16,970 bases of DNA from WHSM01 sp050701635 (GTDB lineage Bacteria > Actinomycetota > Actinomycetes > Mycobacteriales > Micromonosporaceae): assembly GCA_050701635.1 (NCBI GenBank), contig JBOGDF010000085.1, positions 1-16,970 on the forward strand, written 5' to 3'. The stretch's first letter is position 1. Every line of letters begins with the position of its first letter. The notes beneath the pieces are model-generated. The model saw only the letters and a program-made list of their open reading frames with translations, made no database searches and was not told the origin of the DNA. This document shows positions 15,001 to 16,970 of this stretch, one piece after another. The position numbers and the translations under genes are program-made.

Positions 15001-16970
15001 ACGGCTCGGCCGTACAGCTTGACGACCCGGTGTTGCCGGAGCATCGGGGATGGCCGCGTGACACGAGTCGCCGAGGCACCGCCAGCCCCACGCTGTTCGG
15101 TGACTCGTTGCGGCTGGACAGCGTCGGTCCTACGGATCTGGTCAGCGACGACCTGCACACCTTGCTGCGCGGGCTCGCCGAGACCCAGCCGGATCTTCCG
15201 CACCAGATCGGCAGCCGTACCGACCTCGGCAACTACCGCTTTGCGCTGCACCGTACGGAGCCGTCCGGCAACCAGGTGACGCCGACCGGTGAGCAGGTCG
15301 TCGAGGTGGATCCCCGGATGCCGGCACGCGTCGTCGAGGAGACGCACGACGACGACCACTACGGCGATCAACGCAGCTGGCGGCGGCTGGCGGACCTCGG
15401 ACACCACTGGATGCATGCGGTGGAGAAGGCGGTCGCCGGGCTGGACCAGACCTGGGACGCGGCCCGTTGGGAGCAGTGGCGGCGGCACTGGGGGGCCGTC
15501 CCGCCGCCCACCGGCTACCACCGCCTGGACCGCGAGCTGCCCGGCATCGAGCTCGCGGAGCTGCTCACCCAGTTCACGGGGCTGCCGGCGACGGTGGCGT
15601 CGTTCGACAACGACAAGGCCAGCCGCGCGGAGCTGCTCGACCTGCTGGGCAAGCTGGCCAAGGCAAAGACCTCTGCGCTGGTACGGATCAGCAACGGCCG
15701 GGGCCGGTTCCTGGTGCACGCGACCCCCGAGTACGACGGTCGCCGGTTCCGGGTGCGGATCCGGCTCGCCGACCCGTCGCGGCTGTTCCCGGCGCGGAAC
15801 CGTCCGACCTTCCAGGACGGCCGGGTCGTCCTGCATCCCACGCCGCAGAACATCCCGAGCGAGATCTACCTGCCGGCCGGCCACTTCGCCGATCGCGTGA
15901 TCGACGGCATCGGCATGGTGGTGCATCTCGACCCGACCGCCGTACGGGCGCAGCGCGCCGCCGCGGCCGAGGCCGCGCCCGAGGCCGCGCCCGAGGCCGC
16001 TTCCGAGGCGATGCCGGAGATCACCGCTACCGAGTCGCCGCGGTTCGCGCGGGTGTCGCGTGCCGCCGCCGAGCCGGAGCAGGTGCTGGAACGGATCCGG
16101 GAGGCGCTGCCAAGGCTCGCCGAGCGGCTCGGACGCCAGGTCACCAAGGTGTCGCCGGGCAGCGGCAGGACCGTACGGGTGCACCTGCGGGGCGGCCGCC
16201 ACGTCGATCTCGAGTTCAACGCCGCCGCCACCCCGGACGGCGTAGTCGCGCACACCGAGGTGGAGTCGCGGGGGCACGCAGTCGACGCGGTGATCACGGT
16301 GTCGGACCAGATCGCCGACCACAACGTGGAGCGGGCGCTGGCCCACGAGATCACCGAGTATCTGGCCAGCCGCGGGCTGGGCCACCGGATCCGCAGGCTG
16401 CTCGGCCGTACCCCCTCCAGCCACCTGCTCACCACCGATTCCACGCCGGTGGGCCAGCGGCCGCGGCTCACCCCGCACGACCGGGGCCGGATCGCGGAGC
16501 TGACCGTCATCGTCGCGCAGCTGCAGGCGGTGACGGACCCGCAGGCACGGGTACGCCTGCAGGCCGACTTGGAGGCGCAGCTGCACGACATGGGGCTGCG
16601 CGGCGACGACCCGGCGACCCGGGCTCGCGCCCGCACGGTCGCCCGCCACGTGACCGACCCGGTGGCGCGTACGCTGCGGCAGTTCGGTGCGCCGGTGCAC
16701 GGGCGTACCGGGGCGTTCCGGCGGCGTACCGACGCGGCGTTGACGGAGACCCCGAAGCCGCAGAACCGTGCCAAGGTCGCCAGCCGCCGGAAGTACCTGA
16801 TCTGGGGCGCCAGTACGGTCGGCGCCACCGAGACCGCCGCCGCGTTGGCCGCCTTCGCGGTCGGGATTCCGCTGCTGCCGCTGGTGATCGGGAGCGGCGC
16901 GGTGGTCGGCACCATCGGCTTCGGGCTGGCGCGGCGTTGGTTCGACCAGCGCGCCAACGCGGTCGCCGCC
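1..16970 (+). CDS. Giant multidomain polymorphic-toxin-like protein, partial at both ends
   Basis: One frame is open across the whole window; the first complete codon is at base 3 and the last is 16968-16970, giving 5,656 residues with neither start nor stop. Codon third positions are overwhelmingly G or C in this frame. Recognisable motifs appear in it from end to end, which rules out the other five frames. The order is: Ser/Thr/Gln-rich linker, WHH nuclease, Asp/Glu/Thr linker, Cys/His protease-like domain, PD-(D/E)XK nuclease, hydrophobic hairpin, ART-like domain, two IQM-like domains, coiled coil, Pro/Gln linker, then duplicated metallopeptidase-like, helical, hairpin and papain-like modules. 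I count only two cysteines, which suits an exported protein. The size (over 600 kDa for the visible part alone) and toxin-type domains suggest an actinobacterial secreted effector polyprotein. The secretion signal, start site, ribosome binding site, promoter and any immunity gene lie outside the window. The overall function is inferred, not shown. Confidence 0.93.
3..539 (+). other. Ser/Thr/Gln/Pro-rich disordered linker
   Basis: Residues 1-179 are dominated by Ser, Thr, Ala, Gln, Pro and Gly, turning more charged (Asp, Lys, Glu) after about residue 65. No globular pattern or hydrophobic core is visible until the WHH nuclease begins. Such low-complexity stretches commonly act as flexible tethers between domains of secreted giant proteins. 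The protein clearly begins upstream of the window, so this is not an N-terminus: there is no Met and no signal peptide here. Confidence 0.8.
288..323 (+). repeat. Two 18-bp tandem units (TQSQSP)
   Basis: Two adjacent 18-bp copies, differing only at the last base, encode the hexapeptide TQSQSP twice inside the Ser/Gln-rich linker. The unit is a multiple of three, so copy-number change would keep the frame. Confidence 0.85.
765..1112 (+). other. WHH-type HNH/ENDO VII nuclease domain
   Basis: Residues 255-370 follow the layout of the WHH nuclease toxins of the HNH/ENDO VII superfamily. An early NSKFAG segment (256-261) is followed by an aromatic GFPDF...Y stretch, an Asp/Ala/Asn-rich helix, then TWHH with W341-H342-H343, MQLVP at 350-354, H358, and a terminal V-G-H-H-G-G at 361-366. 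Those histidines are the expected metal and catalytic ligands, and none of the motif positions I can recognise is missing. Family members cleave nucleic acid and usually sit at the extreme C-terminus of a toxin. Here the domain is internal, with more than 5,000 residues after it. Nuclease activity is inferred from the intact motif. Confidence 0.82.
1263..1604 (+). other. Asp/Glu/Thr/Ser-rich acidic linker
   Basis: Residues 421-534 are an acidic, threonine-rich low-complexity tether between the WHH nuclease and the Cys/His domain. Many QxTE and DPxT repeats occur, with almost no hydrophobic residues, so it is probably disordered. Confidence 0.75.
1401..1484 (+). repeat. Short tandem repeats encoding QTTETSxE / QVTExE
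   Basis: Two 24-bp units (QTTETSSE, QTTETSPE) are followed directly by two 18-bp units (QVTEDE, QVTENE). All keep the frame. They lie in the acidic linker and look like expansion by local duplication. Confidence 0.8.
1620..2072 (+). other. Cys/His-dyad domain, clan CD (C80/caspase-like) protease candidate
   Basis: Residues 540-690. A hydrophobic strand runs into His579-Gly580 (VVVHGAD), followed by FVEIDGQPLT, a helix, and a second buried strand ending in Ser624-Cys625 (VIDLYSCRAGNG), then a helix FAAQLAQEL. A strand ending in HG and a later strand ending in (A/S)C is the signature of clan CD cysteine peptidases. The 46-residue His-to-Cys spacing is close to that of the autoprocessing proteases of large clostridial glucosylating toxins. 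Cys625 is one of only two cysteines I find in the window. If active, it could cleave the polyprotein in the flanking linkers. An alternative is a non-catalytic Rossmann-like fold, since the overall sequence resembles no single family strongly by eye. Confidence 0.55.
2088..2189 (+). other. Short charged coiled-coil
   Basis: Residues 696-729 are Glu/Arg/Ala/Leu/Gln-rich with heptad-like spacing of Leu and Ala and no Pro or Gly. This is a helical connector after the Cys/His domain. A Gly/Thr/Asp linker (about 2190-2355) follows it. Confidence 0.6.
2358..2826 (+). other. Helical region ahead of the PD-(D/E)XK nuclease
   Basis: Residues about 786-942 hold two helical blocks. One, at about 786-850, carries SERLSQTW and MLAERY. 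The other, at about 877-940, is Gln/Ala-rich and runs into KKYYERVQNRE. A short Pro/Thr stretch separates them. Polymorphic toxins often carry such a helical lead-in before a nuclease domain. No family is recognised for it. Confidence 0.5.
2829..3215 (+). other. PD-(D/E)XK restriction-endonuclease-like nuclease domain
   Basis: Residues 943-1071. The first helix GELQVAQSL carries Glu952. A strand TEIDII carries Glu973 and Asp975. After a turn (DDGNSW) the next strand gives Asp986-Ala-Lys988 (NDAKNY). This E...D...DxK order is the active-site pattern of PD-(D/E)XK nucleases, including the restriction-endonuclease-type toxin domains of polymorphic toxins, where G-E-x-x-A, E-I-D and W-x-(D/E)-x-K are typical. 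All three acidic/lysine positions are present, so activity is plausible. The rest of the domain alternates strands and helices to VTVVGPRI. Substrate (DNA or RNA) cannot be told from the motif. Confidence 0.68.
3219..3449 (+). other. Ala/Gly/Thr/Glu-rich linker with acidic tail
   Basis: Residues 1073-1149 are low complexity, ending in an acidic cluster (TEEEESSEEEH) immediately before the first hydrophobic hairpin. Predicted disordered; no domain is visible. Confidence 0.7.
3465..3614 (+). other. Hydrophobic hairpin 1 (two candidate membrane helices)
   Basis: Residues 1155-1204 contain about 45 residues nearly free of charge, rich in Gly, Ala, Ile, Leu and Val. A central GLPFLPVFG turn could split them into two helices of about 20 residues. 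The segment is preceded by an acidic cluster and followed by a charged, Gln/Arg-rich helix (residues about 1206-1249). A similar GIPLLPL turn occurs in the last hairpin of the window. Confidence 0.72.
3774..3881 (+). repeat. Six 18-bp tandem units (GTDPxx)
   Basis: Six consecutive hexapeptide units read GTDPDA, GTDPDV, GTDPDV, GTDPAT, GPDPTA, GTDPAT. The second and third units are identical in DNA sequence, indicating recent duplication. The array opens a Pro/Ala/Thr-rich linker that runs on to about base 4037. Confidence 0.88.
4077..4367 (+). other. Possible HYD1-type ADP-ribosyltransferase-like domain
   Basis: Residues 1359-1455. The opening GPFHIVTTPAMAAKLIESG, with His1363, followed by a loop (GRIPLFGNSPMIHAAEG) and then GIEFYTDVAP with Tyr1411-Thr1412-Asp1413, resembles the arrangement in HYD1-signature ADP-ribosyltransferase toxins. 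Those read roughly HYT, helix, LxSG, then GVYxTDxxP. The match is partial: FHIV replaces YHYT. The domain could be an inactive ART relative or an unrelated actinobacterial domain. It sits directly before the two IQM-like domains. Confidence 0.38.
4482..4934 (+). other. IQM-like domain, copy 1
   Basis: Residues 1494-1644. A helix (HFRDELIYDADGNLFDTRN) leads to a core with MYVMDENGNVY, then FHHTSLLAG (His1579, Ser1581), VVGAGEM, a loop, and SGHYKP at 1608-1613. From memory, the same core (FxMs..k.LY, FHHSSFLAG, AAG, SGHYxP) is the conserved catalytic-looking block of plant IQM proteins, with the same 29-residue spacing from the HxS histidine to the SGHY serine. Bacterial and fungal relatives exist in toxin-like proteins. 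The biochemical role is unknown to me. Copy 1 deviates (HTSLL rather than HSSFL). Confidence 0.6.
5187..5591 (+). other. IQM-like domain, copy 2
   Basis: Residues 1729-1863 repeat copy 1 in order: RDGLIYDANGELFDTRN, AIFVMDENGNLY, HSSFLAG at 1800-1806, VAAAGEI, and SGHYKP at 1829-1834, followed by a helix and VHVDNAY. This copy keeps the canonical HSSFLAG. The DNA encoding LFDTRN is also nearly identical between copies, so they arose by tandem duplication. About 85 residues, including an Asp/Glu/Arg/Trp-rich stretch (residues about 1645-1700), separate them. Confidence 0.65.
5676..5894 (+). other. Ala/Glu/Gln coiled coil
   Basis: Residues 1892-1964 are made almost wholly of Ala, Glu, Gln, Leu, Arg and His, with no Pro or Gly. 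This is a long helix probably forming a coiled coil. It ends in a basic patch (residues about 1966-1989, rich in Arg, Lys and Leu) before the Pro/Thr linker. Confidence 0.75.
5970..6344 (+). other. Pro/Thr/Gln/Ala-rich linker
   Basis: Residues 1990-2114 are composed of TTP, PQQP and QQQPA repeats with no hydrophobic core. The linker divides the effector-like front of the protein from the duplicated modules behind it. Confidence 0.85.
6069..6188 (+). repeat. Four 30-bp tandem units (TTPDPQQPAA)
   Basis: Four direct 30-bp repeats at 6069, 6099, 6129 and 6159 each encode TTPDPQQPAA, the last ending PAT. Units three and four are almost identical in DNA. The period is a multiple of three. Degenerate QQPAA repeats continue to about base 6260. 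Such arrays are prone to copy-number variation and to assembly collapse. Confidence 0.92.
6360..6890 (+). other. Metallopeptidase-like domain 1, degenerate
   Basis: Residues 2120-2296. A helix is followed by strands (ISEVTLRGDGTVEVTP), a strand LVLSD, and a helix QIARVLAYELSRVL in which Tyr2219-Glu-Leu-Ser-Arg2223 occupies the HExxH position. It aligns by eye with the later copies that read ALAHELSE and ALAHEITE. Both zinc-binding histidines are absent, so this copy should be catalytically dead. A Leu/Glu/Gln-rich helical pair follows, as in the other copies. Confidence 0.5.
7023..7838 (+). other. Duplicated unknown module B, copy 1
   Basis: Residues 2341-2612. A helical start (LTAAAIKFALDNG...DGTVRVDRL) is followed by a mixed region with RALGVTLQSPD at bases 7605-7637, then strands around LGRPQVMTAVVLL. 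The same order recurs in copy 2 about 3.36 kb downstream. I do not recognise the family. It is followed by a metallopeptidase-like domain in both places, suggesting the pair was duplicated together. Confidence 0.55.
7899..8441 (+). other. Metallopeptidase-like domain 2, motif erased
   Basis: Residues 2633-2813. This aligns with domain 4 near the window's end: VKLQTDEVLDIEV matches VHLRGGRHVDLEF, VEAALADALAGII matches VERALAHEITEYL, an NDRARMARL helix matches HDRGRIAEL, and MGLR occurs in both (bases 8361 and 16590). At the zinc motif it has Asp2713-Ala-Leu-Ala-Gly2717, with no histidine, so zinc catalysis is not expected. A hydrophobic hairpin follows, as it does after domain 4. Confidence 0.5.
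8517..8663 (+). other. Hydrophobic hairpin 2
   Basis: Residues 2839-2887 hold two hydrophobic stretches (FIAAMVISVVAG and LIGLGVTALGLG) around one short DPSR turn. A strongly basic helix rich in Arg/Glu (residues about 2888-2920) follows. A membrane-inserting hairpin with a positively charged flank is plausible. Confidence 0.65.
8664..9434 (+). other. Charged helical region between hairpins 2 and 3
   Basis: Residues 2888-3144 are mostly helical and highly charged. An Arg/Glu helix comes first, then a linker, an amphipathic stretch with SIPKAISEALLGWAFNKAK, and helices containing QLEDQMKLADPIIRQ and ERDRLLALAAGL. No known domain or catalytic motif is seen. Confidence 0.45.
9435..9557 (+). other. 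Hydrophobic hairpin 3
   Basis: Residues 3145-3185 are almost uncharged and Ala/Ile/Val/Gly-rich, with a central AIPSAAL turn, followed by a Lys-rich stretch (KAKVANKAEL). This is a candidate helical membrane hairpin. Confidence 0.7.
9735..9857 (+). other. Hydrophobic hairpin 4
   Basis: Residues 3245-3285 are Ala/Gly/Val/Ser-rich and uncharged, with a NPAAG turn near the middle. Glu-rich helices (residues about 3290-3345) follow. It lies only about 60 residues after hairpin 3, making a four-segment hydrophobic cluster. Confidence 0.65.
10053..10370 (+). other. Helical segment resembling the start of module B
   Basis: Residues 3351-3456 carry a helix (LLTWFRDTAARFEHDGQVDMERLELYV) that resembles the opening helices of both module B copies (F..DG.V...RL). 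It may be a short third copy, or simply a similar helical arrangement. The resemblance is weak. Confidence 0.3.
10371..11198 (+). other. Duplicated unknown module B, copy 2
   Basis: Residues 3457-3732 repeat module B copy 1: LTAAALQFAFANGG matches LTAAAIKFALDNG, RALRLTLRSPD (10962-10994) matches RALGVTLQSPD, and KWGRPVVMVARV matches SLGRPQVMTAVV. The paired order, with a metallopeptidase-like domain next, is the same. Function unknown. Conservation of order over more than 270 residues argues for true duplication rather than shared composition. Confidence 0.55.
11304..11891 (+). other. Metallopeptidase-like domain 3 (HELSE)
   Basis: Residues 3768-3963. A beta-rich first part (FADIQIRVVPEVV, YYRVTIQVAQDL) runs into RRALAHELSELNHEY, with His3874-Glu3875 and Glu3878. 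It looks like a zincin active-site helix in which the second histidine of HExxH is Glu; another His follows at residue 3881. A basic loop and helices (GRLTELEVIAQQL) follow. The second cysteine of the window (DSRCVAS, base 11508) lies here. Hydrolase activity is doubtful but not excluded. Confidence 0.5.
11892..12287 (+). other. Linker between metallopeptidase-like domain 3 and papain-like domain 1
   Basis: Residues 3964-4095 include a helical stretch, a Pro-rich segment (DPRPGSPGQRPPVE) and a helix leading into the papain-like domain. No motif is recognised. Confidence 0.4.
12288..12692 (+). other. Papain-like (Tox-PL, glutamine-deamidase type) domain 1, degenerate
   Basis: Residues 4096-4230. 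The active-site helix pattern of Tox-PL domains, NCxxxxxxxxxxLxGxP, appears as NSHDAAMSMHATLRGSP, with Ser4103 where the catalytic Cys should be. The later GHxxN...G.xxxxDxQTG block appears as LLAYHVGGQLYVVDPVTG. The Asp (4204) is retained, the catalytic His position is Leu/Ala, and Gln is Val. The fold therefore seems present but the catalytic triad is broken. Papain-like toxin domains deamidate Gln in target proteins; this copy probably binds rather than catalyses. Confidence 0.55.
12984..13079 (+). repeat. 32-residue diverged repeat, copy 1 (RALxI...LAxQWRxGLGSL)
   Basis: Residues 4328-4359 carry RALDI...RG...LAEQWRDGLGSL. It recurs at 14301-14396 after the second papain-like domain, with about half the residues identical. 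Each copy follows a papain-like domain by a similar distance, so the repeat unit is larger than either domain alone. Confidence 0.65.
13488..14072 (+). other. Papain-like domain 2, degenerate
   Basis: Residues 4496-4690 align with papain-like domain 1: DGPDFALAVIETWLGMP matches NSHDAAMSMHATLRGSP, and IDGFRDGDIDQPV matches FDGFGNGDVEQPI. The GHWxxxxN block reads GVWIALNHDGEIRYLP. The catalytic Cys is Gly (4500), the His is Val (4631) and the Asp is lost, so all three catalytic positions are gone. An insertion with a Lys/Glu-rich helix (residues about 4576-4605) lies inside. It is best read as a pseudoenzyme duplicate. Confidence 0.5.
14301..14396 (+). repeat. 32-residue diverged repeat, copy 2
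   Basis: Residues 4767-4798 (RALEI...RG...LAAQWRAGLGSL) match the stretch at 12984-13079 without gaps. They mark the end of the second papain-like repeat unit. Confidence 0.65.
14397..15401 (+). other. Unassigned region after the second papain-like unit
   Basis: Residues 4799-5133 hold mixed helical and loop sequence rich in Asp, Arg, Pro and Trp. A low-complexity stretch lies around residues 4978-5040. No catalytic motif, membrane segment or known family is visible. The reading frame and G/C-rich third positions remain intact. Confidence 0.4.
15402..15935 (+). other. Unrecognised alpha/beta domain, possibly a third papain-like relative
   Basis: Residues 5134-5311. A Trp/His-rich helix, then LAELLTQFTGLPATVASF, LLGKLAKAKTSALVRISNGRGRFLVHA and RIRLADPSRLF loosely resemble the later half of papain-like toxin domains (strand, G-x-x-x-HA, strand, DP). 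The active-site helix is not evident. It could equally be an unrelated domain. Confidence 0.3.
15969..16016 (+). repeat. 12-bp repeats encoding EAAP/EAAS
   Basis: Two perfect 12-bp units (gaggccgcgccc) and two diverged ones encode EAAP-EAAP-EAAS-EAMP. This is a short Ala/Glu linker before the last metallopeptidase-like domain. Confidence 0.8.
16071..16652 (+). other. Metallopeptidase-like domain 4 (HEITE)
   Basis: Residues 5357-5550. A helix (EQVLERIREALPRLAERL) leads to strands (VRVHLRGGRHVDLEF), a further strand VDAVITVSD, and the helix VERALAHEITEYL with His5448-Glu5449 and Glu5452. It is the best preserved member of the four-copy set. As in domain 3, the second zinc histidine of HExxH is Glu. 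A loop and helices with HDRGRIAEL and MGLR follow, then a basic stretch and a hydrophobic hairpin, the same order as after domain 2. Confidence 0.55.
16797..16934 (+). other. Hydrophobic hairpin 5
   Basis: Residues 5599-5644 are about 46 nearly uncharged residues (Ala/Gly/Ile/Leu/Val) apart from one Glu (TETAAAL). A GIPLLPL turn recalls hairpin 1. They are preceded by SRRKYL and followed by ARRWFDQRA, so positive charges lie on both sides. The window ends just after it, still in frame. Confidence 0.68.

Noticed and set aside
16344..16358. Active HExxH zinc protease at HEITE
   Set aside because: The second histidine is Glu, and no clear third ligand motif is seen downstream; kept only as a metallopeptidase-like domain.
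14691..16700. 669-residue open frame on the minus strand
   Set aside because: Antisense shadow, rich in Arg, Val, Gly and His; the sense frame holds a module with homologues elsewhere in the same protein.
1..16970. Modular NRPS or polyketide synthase megasynthase
   Set aside because: Considered because of the gene's length, but no adenylation, condensation, ketosynthase or carrier-protein motifs are present.
1..16970. Secretion signal, immunity gene, mobile element ends, tRNA genes
   Set aside because: None is visible; the window is entirely inside one coding sequence, and such elements, if any, lie outside it.

Overview
The window is one uninterrupted reading frame. On the + strand, reading codons from base 3, I find no stop codon through base 16970. 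That gives 5,656 complete codons of a single giant protein whose start and end both lie outside the window. Residue numbers used here are local: residue = codon start / 3. Very high GC, strong G/C preference at codon third positions, and the protein families present point to a high-GC actinomycete, probably a filamentous one (for example Micromonosporaceae-like). The genus cannot be fixed from this sequence. There are no RNA genes, intergenic spacers, promoters or terminators, because every base is inside the gene.

The protein looks like a giant polymorphic-toxin or effector polyprotein. Its front third (bases 1-6345) is a string of compact domains separated by long Ser/Thr/Pro/Gln/Glu/Asp-rich linkers. 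In order these are a WHH-type HNH/ENDO VII nuclease; a His/Cys-dyad domain resembling clan CD (C80/caspase-like) self-processing proteases; a PD-(D/E)XK nuclease; a hydrophobic hairpin; a possible HYD1-type ADP-ribosyltransferase-like domain; and two tandem copies of a domain with the HSSFLAG...SGHYxP signature that I recall from plant IQM calmodulin-binding proteins. An Ala/Glu/Gln coiled coil and a Pro/Thr/Gln tandem-repeat linker follow.

The rear two thirds (6345-16970) are built differently, from long-range duplicated modules. Four copies of a metallopeptidase-like domain have an altered zinc motif (YELSR, DALAG, HELSE, HEITE in place of HExxH). Two copies of an approximately 275-residue unrecognised module carry a RALxxTLxSPD motif. 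There are four further hydrophobic hairpins. At least two papain-like (Tox-PL / protein-glutamine deamidase type) domains have lost their catalytic residues. This half looks like scaffold, delivery or pseudoenzyme material.

A reasonable inference is a secreted multi-domain toxin. The Cys/His domain could release parts, the two nucleases and the ART-like domain could be effectors, and the hydrophobic hairpins could serve membrane association or translocation. The export route (type VII secretion is a common partner for such actinobacterial proteins) and any immunity gene are not visible here. All family assignments come from motif reading by eye, without profile searches.
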